Origin: Acidobacteriaceae bacterium | GTDB lineage: Bacteria; Acidobacteriota; Terriglobia; Terriglobales; Acidobacteriaceae | Length of the DNA: 9,088 nt | Direction: 5' to 3' | Assembly: GCA_003132825.1 (NCBI GenBank) | Contig: PKYX01000153.1 | Coordinates: 1,368-10,455, forward strand | Shown here: positions 1 to 6,297 of the stretch, piece after piece | Layout of the letters: the number at the start of each line of letters is the position of its first letter | Numbering within the stretch: position 1 is the stretch's first letter | Translations under genes and position numbers: made by a program | Notes under the pieces: generated by a model | What the model was told of the DNA's origin: nothing | Database searches by the model: none | What the model saw: only the letters and a program-made list of their open reading frames with translations

Positions 1-36
1 CCTGCGGCGACTTACCACCTCGGATTTTTCCGCCAG

Positions 37-810
37 CTACGGTTTGAAACTGGCATCGACGGTCTTGCTGTCCTTGGCGGCGAGAGTGACCTTTACATCC
101 TGTTCGGGCAGTTTTTCCTGCACGAAGGCCAAAGTGTAGTCGCCCGGCGGCAGGCCCTTGATTTCATACTTGCCATCCGGCCCAGTCACCGCATAGAACG
201 GGCTCTTCACTACGTTGATGTACATCTTCATCCAGGGATGCTGGTTGCACTTCACCGGCAGCATGACCTCCTCGCGGGCAAAGCTCTTCTCGAGCGGCGC
301 CGTCTGCGGAGGCTGCGATTCGTTCCACTCGCGGTTGGCGGCCGGGGTGGGGTGAATGTTGTGCGTGGTCATGTCGTCGTTCTTGATCTCGATGTTCTGG
401 CCTGCCATCACGCCCAGCACGTGAGGATGATACTTGCAGCCGGACTGATCGATGGTAGCCGCGGTCGCGGGAACATCGAAGGTCCGGTCACCCAAGCCGT
501 CCTTCACGTAGACAAAAACGTTGGCCAGATTGCCATTGTCGACGACCACCGTCTCGGCGGTGTTGGTGCCTTTGCAGGCAGCGTCCTGGCTCATGTCAAT
601 CTTCGGGGCTTTGGGGGCAGCGCCGTCGAACTTGACGGTGCCCTGGACGCTGGCTACGGTGCTCGGATCAATGGGGGTGGCTGCAGGCTGGGCCATTTCG
701 GAAGATGCGGGTTGCTCCGCAGCGGGAGTTTCCTTCTTGCTGCACCCCTCGAGGAACCACAGGCCAAGCAAGAAGAGAAGGCCAAGCATTGCGATGTTTT
801 TCTTATTCAT
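37..810 (-). CDS. Cupredoxin-like lipoprotein with carboxypeptidase-regulatory-like C-terminal domain
   Basis: Predicted 257-residue exported copper lipoprotein. Residues 1-23 form a lipoprotein signal (MNKK, hydrophobic core, lipobox LEGC with C23 as lipidation site), followed by an Ala/Pro/Glu linker to about residue 55. The middle domain (about 56-200) has a type-1 copper arrangement: H150 in TTHNIH, then C188, H191 and M194 in KCNQHPWM. C79 and C125 could form a disulfide. The tail (about 203-257, with GPDGKYEIKGLPPGDYTL) resembles the carboxypeptidase regulatory-like beta-sandwich. The ATG at 810 is supported by AAAGGG seven bases upstream and by the immediate signal peptide. It is the last gene of the minus-strand cluster, 154 nt after the octahaem cytochrome gene. 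Context suggests a periplasm-facing electron carrier or accessory for that complex, which is inference. Related proteins are often annotated as plastocyanin-like or methylamine-utilisation-like. Family call is firm; physiological role is open. Confidence 0.85.
   Translation of the reverse strand: MNKKNIAMLGLLFLLGLWFLEGCSKKETPAAEQPASSEMAQPAATPIDPSTVASVQGTVKFDGAAPKAPKIDMSQDAACKGTNTAETVVVDNGNLANVFVYVKDGLGDRTFDVPATAATIDQSGCKYHPHVLGVMAGQNIEIKNDDMTTHNIHPTPAANREWNESQPPQTAPLEKSFAREEVMLPVKCNQHPWMKMYINVVKSPFYAVTGPDGKYEIKGLPPGDYTLAFVQEKLPEQDVKVTLAAKDSKTVDASFKP
229..363 (-). other. Putative type-1 copper site (His, Cys, His, Met)
   Basis: This span covers H150 to M194 of the lipoprotein. The spacing C-x2-H-x2-M (C188, H191, M194) with a distant upstream histidine (H150) is the ligand order of cupredoxins such as plastocyanin. 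The C-to-M distance is at the short end. H153 is an alternative upstream ligand. Copper binding is inferred from the motif only. Confidence 0.7.
742..753 (-). other. Lipobox (signal peptidase II site) of the cupredoxin lipoprotein
   Basis: Codons 20-23 encode L-E-G-C after a hydrophobic stretch preceded by two lysines. This is a typical bacterial lipobox, with C23 as the expected lipid-modified first mature residue. The Glu at -2 is less common than small residues but is tolerated. Confidence 0.8.
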
Positions 811-911
811 GATGTCGCCCTTTCTGGAAGGTTGAGAAAATCGTCCTACACACTACAGGTACTCGATGCCGGCGAGTCGCCGCCGATCCCGGAAGCATTC
901 TGCCACTGCCA

Positions 912-931
912 CGCGGACCGGAGTGTCCGCG
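912..931. repeat. GC-rich inverted repeat, REP-like hairpin
   Basis: A perfect 7-bp inverted repeat: CGCGGAC (912-918), six-base loop CGGAGT, GTCCGCG (925-931). It lies between the octahaem cytochrome gene and the lipoprotein gene. No T-run follows on the minus strand, so it is not a classical intrinsic terminator. It could be a REP-like dispersed element or an mRNA-stabilising or attenuating hairpin that lowers expression of the last gene. Copy number in the genome cannot be judged from this window. Confidence 0.6.
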
Positions 932-964
932 CCACATCGACTCTGCCACACCGAACCCGACATT

Positions 965-3900
965 CTACTCGGAACCGCCGCCTTTTGCCGCCGGTTGCGC
1001 TCGGGCCGCGGCCACGCGTCGCTGTTCCGCGGCGGTCAACTGGAAGATGTAATCCACCAGCAGCTTGGTGTGGTCCTTCTCGTAGCCCTGGAACGAAGGC
1101 GGAGTTGGTCCGGCGAAAACCCACTGTCCGTTTTGCAGCCGGAAAAGTCCGGAAGGCATCGACGTGCCCGGACTGATCGCCTGTGGATCCGTGATCCAGC
1201 GCTCCGCCCAGTCCGGTTTCAAGCGTTCTCTCGCCAGCAGGAAGTTCGGTGCAGTGGCGATTCGGTCGTGCTGCGGATCGCCGGTGGCGTGGCACTTCAG
1301 GCACGGCGCGGCGGTGCTCGAGAACAGGCTGCGCGCCATGTCGGTCTCTTTGGCGGTGAGCGTCGGCACCTCCTCCGGAATATAGGGCATGGGCTGCTGC
1401 GAGAGCGCCTCAAAGAAGCGCACCAGCTTCCGCAGTTCGTTATCCGAGAAGTAGAACGTCGGCATGTGGATCCGGATGTAAGGCCGCACGCCATTGCGGT
1501 TGGTATCGTTTTCACTCAGGGCCGGGTTGGTCAGGAATTTCCGCAGCCACTCGGGATCGACGCGCGCGCCCTCGGTGAGCAGCTTCGGCGGCAACTGCTC
1601 CTGCGCATCCTGATATTGCTGCAACCCCATCATCACGGTTCGTTGTCCGGGAATGAACTGGTGGCAGCCCATACAGTTGTACTTCTTGATGATCCACCAG
1701 CCTTCCTGAATATCGCGGCGGGCATCGCCCGGCACATACTGATAGCTTTCTGGCAGCGAAGACTGCTGGCTGCCCAACAGGAACGTGGTGAGGTCTTGAA
1801 TCTGCTCCTTGGTCAGGTGCAGATTGGGCATGCGCAGTGCTTCCATCGGGCCCTTGATCTTGCCCTTGTCGTAGACATTGGGCTCGGCCAATTTGTGCTC
1901 GAAAAAGCCCTTCAGGTTGTACCAGGGCCCTTTCGCCGGGCCTTCGGGCAGCCGCGCCAAATCCTCTGCATCCGTGATGGGCTCTTCGGTGCCCCGTTCC
2001 GCTGAAACGGTGAACAGAGCGAAGTCGAGACGCTCGATCGGCTTGCTGCCTTCCTGGGTAAGCTCAGTGCCGATGCGGCCCTCATCTTCGAGGCCGGCAA
2101 TTTCATGACAGCCGGCACAGCCGAACTGGCGAATCCACTTTTTGCCTTCGTCCTTCAGTCGGGGATCGTCCATGTAGGAAGCATCGGCGTAGGCCGAGGG
2201 TTCCTGCCGCTTCTGGGTCATCAGATAGGAAGCAATATCCTGCGCGTCCTCGGTGCTCAGACGCAGACTCGGCATCACCGTCATGTTCTGCACTTGCAGC
2301 TCATGGCCGTCATTCGGGCACTTGCTGTGCTCGAGATCGAAGACGTAGGGCAGACCTTTTTTGGCATAGTCCTCCGGCCCAATGTCTTTTTTCTCGTAGG
2401 GACAATAGGGACGCGTGCGCTCGCGGGCGTTGTGAATCCAGCGGACCAGGTAATCGTAATTGGCTTTTTCGCCTTCGCGGGTTAAATTCGCGGCGAAGGT
2501 TCCGCCCTCCATCTGCTGGCCTTCGCCGATCGAATGGCAAGCCATGCAGCCTCGCGTTTCGAACAGTTCTTTCCCGTGCTCAGCATTGCCCGGCTTCTGT
2601 GGGGGCAGCGAATCGGCGAGCGCCGACTGCCACAGATAGGCGGCGATGGAGTGGATCTGCTCGTCATTGAGGCGGAAGTTCGGCATCTTGGTGGTGGGAC
2701 GGAACTCGGTCGGCTTCTTCAGCCAGACCGGGATCCAATTCCGGTTCAGCTTGAGGCGGATATCTTTGAGATTCGGTCCCACCTTCTTCACGTCCTGCAT
2801 CAGGTTGTGGTTCTGGAAGTCCAGCTGCTGCAACCGGCCATCAATCTTGCTGTTGGCGACCTTCAGGGCGATGGCTTCTTCGTTCAGCTGGTTGGCGTCT
2901 TCGTTGCTCGCCGCCAGATCCGCCTGCTTCATCAAGTAGGAGGACTGCTTCAGGTTATCGATCTTCTGCTGCTCGAACAGTTTGATCTGCTGCGTGGTGT
3001 TGTTTAGGTCTTCCGGCTCTTTGTCGTAGCCTTCGTAGCGATGGCAGCCCATGCAGCCTTTTTGCCGGTACAGATCCTTGCCCTGGTCGATCACTTTCCA
3101 TTCCATGTCCCCGCTGGCCAACACCATGTCAGCGGCATGGCAGGTCTGGCAGCCGGCCTCGACATTTTGCTTGGGGAACAGCGGCCACAGCCAGTGCTCA
3201 TAGTTCCCGTGCGCCTTCTCCACGCTGGTCGTGGCGCGGCCGTTTCCCTGGTGGCAGGGCGAACAGCCGAATTTGTCCGGATCGTGAAGCTCGAGCAACT
3301 GGGGCTCGGGATGGCTGACAAAGGCGCGGGCATACTCATCGGGGCGCTTCTCCCCGGCCGGAGTCATGGAGGCGGGGGTGATTCTCAGCTGTTCACGGAC
3401 GCCCATGTGGCAGGACTCGCATCGGTCCACAATGTTGGCTTCGGGCACGTTGATTTGAACGATGTGCGGATCCCAGTCATCGGTTTTCTTTTTCAAGCCG
3501 TCGATCTGCTCCGGGGTCAAGTCCACCATGTGGTCGGTGATGTAGGCCTGCATTTTCGTGTTGGCCTCGGTGACGGGCTTGAGGACGTCACCGAGTTCGA
3601 GACTCAGCCGGGTTTTTTCCGCGTTGGCTTCGTTAAAGGCTTCCTCGAGCTGTTTGAAGGTGTACTTCTTCACCGTGTGGTCGGGAAACTCAACCGTCGC
3701 GAGTTCGCTTTCGTATTCCTCCAGCTCTTGCTGATAGCTCTTCTTGGCCGAAGCGCTGGTCGAGGTCTCCATGTCGTAGGTCAGAGCGTTGACGTAGGCG
3801 CGCCGGTCGGTGAAGACTGAACGCACCGCCAGTAACTTGGCGTTCGAATCGGCTAACTGCTGCTTGATCTGGGCTACCTGGGCCTTGGTCTGCTGATCCG

Positions 3901-4195
3901 CCTGGTCGTAGGATTGCTGCAGGGCTTTGTAATCCTCGCTTTTCTCGGTTGCGTTGAGGGCGGCGGCGGACTTGGGGCTCTCCTGGCTGAGCAAGGCGAG
4001 ATAGCGGGTCTGCCACTCGTGTTGATAGGTCTTCCATGGCCGCTGGCCGTAATATTCGTCCGCCAGCGCCCAGAACAGCGTCGCCATCAGGAGGACCATG
4101 GCCACGACGTAGTGCAGCGCATAGGACTGCGTGACGACCGGGTCTTGCTCCGGAATGGGTTGTTCGGCCACCGAATCCTCCCGCGAACTAGCCAT
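965..4195 (-). CDS. Octahaem c-type cytochrome, membrane-anchored subunit of a Rieske/cytochrome b complex
   Basis: 1076 residues from the ATG at 4195, chosen for AGGGA six bases upstream. A GTG at 4234 would add 13 residues but has a poor ribosome site. Residues about 27-46 form one membrane anchor, leaving a short cytoplasmic N-terminus and a large periplasmic part. Coiled-coil-rich segments lie at about 60-215 and 395-470. Eight CXXCH haem sites begin at residues 259, 311, 349, 381, 550, 693, 841 and 965. The first three are closely spaced with no Met-Pro partner. Each of the last five is followed by a likely axial Met in an MP motif (M504, M641, M789, M911, M1013) and usually a C-terminal helix, as in class I cytochrome c domains. 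In the operon it follows the two cytochrome b genes by 74 nt, so it probably replaces cytochrome c1 or f as electron acceptor of the Rieske protein. That role is inferred from context; the multihaem identity is direct. Confidence 0.92.
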   Translation of the reverse strand: MASSREDSVAEQPIPEQDPVVTQSYALHYVVAMVLLMATLFWALADEYYGQRPWKTYQHEWQTRYLALLSQESPKSAAALNATEKSEDYKALQQSYDQADQQTKAQVAQIKQQLADSNAKLLAVRSVFTDRRAYVNALTYDMETSTSASAKKSYQQELEEYESELATVEFPDHTVKKYTFKQLEEAFNEANAEKTRLSLELGDVLKPVTEANTKMQAYITDHMVDLTPEQIDGLKKKTDDWDPHIVQINVPEANIVDRCESCHMGVREQLRITPASMTPAGEKRPDEYARAFVSHPEPQLLELHDPDKFGCSPCHQGNGRATTSVEKAHGNYEHWLWPLFPKQNVEAGCQTCHAADMVLASGDMEWKVIDQGKDLYRQKGCMGCHRYEGYDKEPEDLNNTTQQIKLFEQQKIDNLKQSSYLMKQADLAASNEDANQLNEEAIALKVANSKIDGRLQQLDFQNHNLMQDVKKVGPNLKDIRLKLNRNWIPVWLKKPTEFRPTTKMPNFRLNDEQIHSIAAYLWQSALADSLPPQKPGNAEHGKELFETRGCMACHSIGEGQQMEGGTFAANLTREGEKANYDYLVRWIHNARERTRPYCPYEKKDIGPEDYAKKGLPYVFDLEHSKCPNDGHELQVQNMTVMPSLRLSTEDAQDIASYLMTQKRQEPSAYADASYMDDPRLKDEGKKWIRQFGCAGCHEIAGLEDEGRIGTELTQEGSKPIERLDFALFTVSAERGTEEPITDAEDLARLPEGPAKGPWYNLKGFFEHKLAEPNVYDKGKIKGPMEALRMPNLHLTKEQIQDLTTFLLGSQQSSLPESYQYVPGDARRDIQEGWWIIKKYNCMGCHQFIPGQRTVMMGLQQYQDAQEQLPPKLLTEGARVDPEWLRKFLTNPALSENDTNRNGVRPYIRIHMPTFYFSDNELRKLVRFFEALSQQPMPYIPEEVPTLTAKETDMARSLFSSTAAPCLKCHATGDPQHDRIATAPNFLLARERLKPDWAERWITDPQAISPGTSMPSGLFRLQNGQWVFAGPTPPSFQGYEKDHTKLLVDYIFQLTAAEQRRVAAARAQPAAKGGGSE

Positions 4196-4269
4196 CGGTC
4201 GTCCCTGGGCGTTCCATCGGCGGAACCGAATCACCCGTCATCGACCACAGAACGACCGCAGACTGACGA

Positions 4270-5199
4270 CTAAACGTTAAACCAGGGCGTAATCCACACG
4301 TACTTGATATGCCATAACAACCGCAGCCCCATCTTGATGGGTAACGCCACCATGGAGAGCAAAAACACCATGACGATCGAGTATTGCAGCAAACTCATCC
4401 GCTGATAATCCTTCCGGTTGTAACGGCGGAACAACGCATGCACGATAAATCCGCCAGCCAGGTAGTAGCCGCCCACCACAATCGCGCCAAAGATAATCTT
4501 GGCCAGGTTCGAGGTGATACCGAACAGATCCGGCAGATCGCGATTCACCTCATAAATCAGCCGATTGTGGTCCCAGGTCTGCCCCGGCCAGAACCACTGC
4601 CATCCCGGGCCGCGAATGAAGGTCCCGATGATGATCATCGAAATCCAAAGGATGATGAAGCCGAACAGAAACGTAGAAATGGCGAACTTCCGCTGCTTCC
4701 AGGTGTAATAGCCGCTGCCCAGAGGATTGGTGTCGACGTAAGGAATCACCATCAGACCGACAATGATCAGCGTGGGCATGACCACACCGGCGATCCAGGG
4801 ATCGAAATATACAAGCATTTCCTGTAGTCCGAGGAAATACCAGGGCGCCTTCGCCGGATTCATGGTCAGGTTGGGATTCGAGGGCTCTTCGAGCGGCGCA
4901 TTCAGGGTGATCGACCAGACCATCAGAACGATGGTGACGATGATGGCGGCGAGAAATTCAATGCGCAGCAAGAACGGCCAGACATGGATTTCTTTCTGCC
5001 AGCCGGGGCGGAAGGGCCAGGTCTTGCGATGGTGCGTTTTGGCGAGCACGGGATCGGTTTCGAGTTGCGCAATGAGCTGATCGTTGGCATGGGCCTGGCG
5101 CCACGCCAGGTAAATGTAGAAAGCCAGCAGCGGAATCAGACCCACGATGGGCACGTTGTCCGGGGCGGAAGCGATTTCCCAAAGCTGATGCCAGTCCAT
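4270..5199 (-). CDS. petD: Cytochrome b C-terminal (subunit IV-like) protein with extra membrane helices
   Basis: 309 residues. I choose ATG 5199 over ATG 5217 because GGAG sits five bases before it, while upstream of 5217 lies only a palindrome. The central part matches the C-terminal half of cytochrome b: a helix at about 76-98, then the Qo-site region (NPAKAPWYFLGLQEML, residues 114-129) and further helices at about 135-155 and 173-196. The canonical PEWY is APWY (118-121), so the quinol-binding Glu is absent. There is an additional N-terminal helix (about 15-34) and two more near 232-255 and 268-290. This gives about six helices, against three in the ~160-residue b6f subunit IV. With the b6-like gene 59 nt upstream it should build the quinol-oxidising core in the inner membrane. 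Family call is strong; the symbol is by analogy. Confidence 0.88.
   Translation of the reverse strand: MDWHQLWEIASAPDNVPIVGLIPLLAFYIYLAWRQAHANDQLIAQLETDPVLAKTHHRKTWPFRPGWQKEIHVWPFLLRIEFLAAIIVTIVLMVWSITLNAPLEEPSNPNLTMNPAKAPWYFLGLQEMLVYFDPWIAGVVMPTLIIVGLMVIPYVDTNPLGSGYYTWKQRKFAISTFLFGFIILWISMIIIGTFIRGPGWQWFWPGQTWDHNRLIYEVNRDLPDLFGITSNLAKIIFGAIVVGGYYLAGGFIVHALFRRYNRKDYQRMSLLQYSIVMVFLLSMVALPIKMGLRLLWHIKYVWITPWFNV
4837..4848 (-). other. Variant Qo-site motif APWY
   Basis: Codons 118-121 encode A-P-W-Y, where bc1 and b6f complexes have P-E-W-Y. The Trp-Tyr pair and the following Phe are retained, so the alignment is secure. The Glu that accepts a quinol proton in well-studied complexes is missing. 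I recall similar K-A-P-W-Y variants from low-potential, menaquinone-using cytochromes b, which would need an alignment to confirm. Confidence 0.75.
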
Positions 5200-5204
5200 A
5201 AGTG

Positions 5205-5210
5205 CTCCAA
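5205..5210 (-). promoter_or_regulatory. Ribosome binding site deciding the subunit-IV-like start
   Basis: TTGGAG reads on the minus strand five bases before ATG 5199. The alternative in-frame ATG at 5217 is preceded only by the arms of the 5221-5244 palindrome, which would fold over any ribosome site. Confidence 0.65.
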
Positions 5211-5220
5211 GGCTCATGTA

Positions 5221-5244
5221 GGGACAGCCGCGCGCGGCTGTCCC
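5221..5244. repeat. Perfect 24-bp palindrome between the two cytochrome b genes
   Basis: Arms GGGACAGCCGCG (5221-5232) and CGCGGCTGTCCC (5233-5244) are exact reverse complements with no spacer. The element fills most of the 59-nt gap between the cyt b6-like stop (5259) and the subunit-IV-like start (5199). No T-run follows on either strand, so it is not a standard terminator. It resembles the short REP-like palindromes dispersed in some acidobacterial genomes (from memory). It could instead act as an mRNA processing or stability hairpin. Confidence 0.75.
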
Positions 5245-5258
5245 CCGGGTCTAACTTG

Positions 5259-6203
5259 CTACTCGCCTGCGGCCTTCGGCCCACGGCGAGGTTTATCGGC
5301 TTCGGCTTCGAGCATTACCGGCGCCGGTCCGGAAATGCCACCGTCTTTGCGCACGCGCCAGAAGTGAACAATCATCAGCACCGAAGCCACAATCGGAATG
5401 CCGATGCAGTGCCAAATATAGGATCGCAGCAGGGCATTGGCATCCACAATCGATCCGCCGAGCAAGCCAAAACGGACGTCGTTATAGGGCGTCATCCCCA
5501 GTTGATGACCGAACGGCCCTTCGTGGCCGAGCAGGGGAGTGGCGCGGGCCATGTTGGTGCCCACCGTGACCGCCCAGAAACCCAGCTGGTCGTCGGGCAG
5601 AAGATAGCCGGTGAAGGAGAGCAGCAGAGTGAACACCAGCAACAGAACGCCGATGTTCCAGTTAAACTCGCGCGGCTTTTTGTAGGAGCCGGTTAGGAAC
5701 ACGCGGAACATGTGCAACCAGACGGCGATTACCATCAAGTGCGCCGCCCAGCGGTGCATGTTGCGCAGGATCTTGCCGAACGGGACATCGTGCTCCAGAT
5801 ACAAAACGTCGCGGAAAGCCTGCACCTTACTCGGGTGGTAGTAGAACATCAGCAGGACGCCGGTGAAGGTGAGCACGATAAAAAGGTAGAACGTAATTCC
5901 ACCCATACCCCAGGTATAGCTGTAGCGCACGGCGTCGCGATTGATTTTCGCCGGATGCAAATGCAGGAAAACATTGGAAAGCACACCGAGCGCCCGATTG
6001 CGCGGCGTGTCGTCATGCTTGTGGCGGAAGATCGAGGTGTAGACCTGGGTCTTGGTCGGGTCTTTCAGGCCCTCGATCTGCTCCTTGGCTTTCGCCGGCA
6101 TGTCGGTCTTCAGAGACTGGAGGTCTTCCTTGACTCCGGCTTTGACTTTCTCGAGCAAGCCGACTTCTTTGCCGTTTTTGCCGTTTTGGTTTTCTTCAGC
6201 CAT
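5259..6203 (-). CDS. petB: Cytochrome b6-like protein (cytochrome b N-terminal domain)
   Basis: 314 residues from ATG 6203, with AGAGG five bases upstream. An upstream in-frame start at 6374 would overlap the Rieske gene and adds non-homologous sequence, so I reject it. A charged N-terminal extension (about 1-60) precedes four helices. Haem b ligands are H150 and H164 (14 apart, in HRWAAHLMVIAVWLH) and H265 and H280 (15 apart), the spacing of b6-type proteins. Other b6-like marks are TGSYKKPRE (171-179), LPDDQLGFWAV (202-212) and RKDGGISGP (285-293). Where cytochrome b6 has the cysteine that covalently holds haem c(i), this protein has G99 in WGMGGIT. It is the two-haem quinol-oxidising core in the inner membrane, working with the subunit-IV-like and Rieske proteins either side. 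Family call is very secure. Confidence 0.93.
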   Translation of the reverse strand: MAEENQNGKNGKEVGLLEKVKAGVKEDLQSLKTDMPAKAKEQIEGLKDPTKTQVYTSIFRHKHDDTPRNRALGVLSNVFLHLHPAKINRDAVRYSYTWGMGGITFYLFIVLTFTGVLLMFYYHPSKVQAFRDVLYLEHDVPFGKILRNMHRWAAHLMVIAVWLHMFRVFLTGSYKKPREFNWNIGVLLLVFTLLLSFTGYLLPDDQLGFWAVTVGTNMARATPLLGHEGPFGHQLGMTPYNDVRFGLLGGSIVDANALLRSYIWHCIGIPIVASVLMIVHFWRVRKDGGISGPAPVMLEAEADKPRRGPKAAGE

Positions 6204-6237
6204 CGTTTCCTCTTCTTCCGTACTCTGGCGGGCGCCT

Positions 6238-6259
6238 CGGGCCGCGAAACTCTGGCCCG
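6238..6259. repeat. Short GC-rich inverted repeat in the Rieske to cyt b6 gap
   Basis: CGGGCC (6238-6243) and GGCCCG (6254-6259) form a 6-bp stem with a ten-base loop in the 94-nt gap between the Rieske stop and the cyt b6-like start. No T-run follows. It may be a weak processing or attenuation hairpin, but at this base composition chance occurrence is quite possible. Confidence 0.3.
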
Positions 6260-6297
6260 CCCGAAGCGCTGTCTGCGGGCCCCGGGCTCTGGTCCGA

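Noticed and set aside
1..36. GAGGTGG on the minus strand downstream of the lipoprotein gene, possibly a ribosome site of a next gene
   Set aside because: No start codon is visible before the window edge, so nothing can be called.
866..2005. 379-codon plus-strand open frame opposite the octahaem gene
   Set aside because: It lies wholly antisense to the haem-motif-bearing gene, its translation shows no recognisable motif, and long open frames on the opposite strand are common at this GC content.
4211..4226. GTTCC/GGAAC inverted repeat in the gap before the octahaem gene
   Set aside because: Only a 5-bp stem without a T-run; likely chance.
4196..4234. GTG start at 4234 for the octahaem gene
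   Set aside because: No good ribosome site; ATG 4195 has AGGGA at proper spacing.
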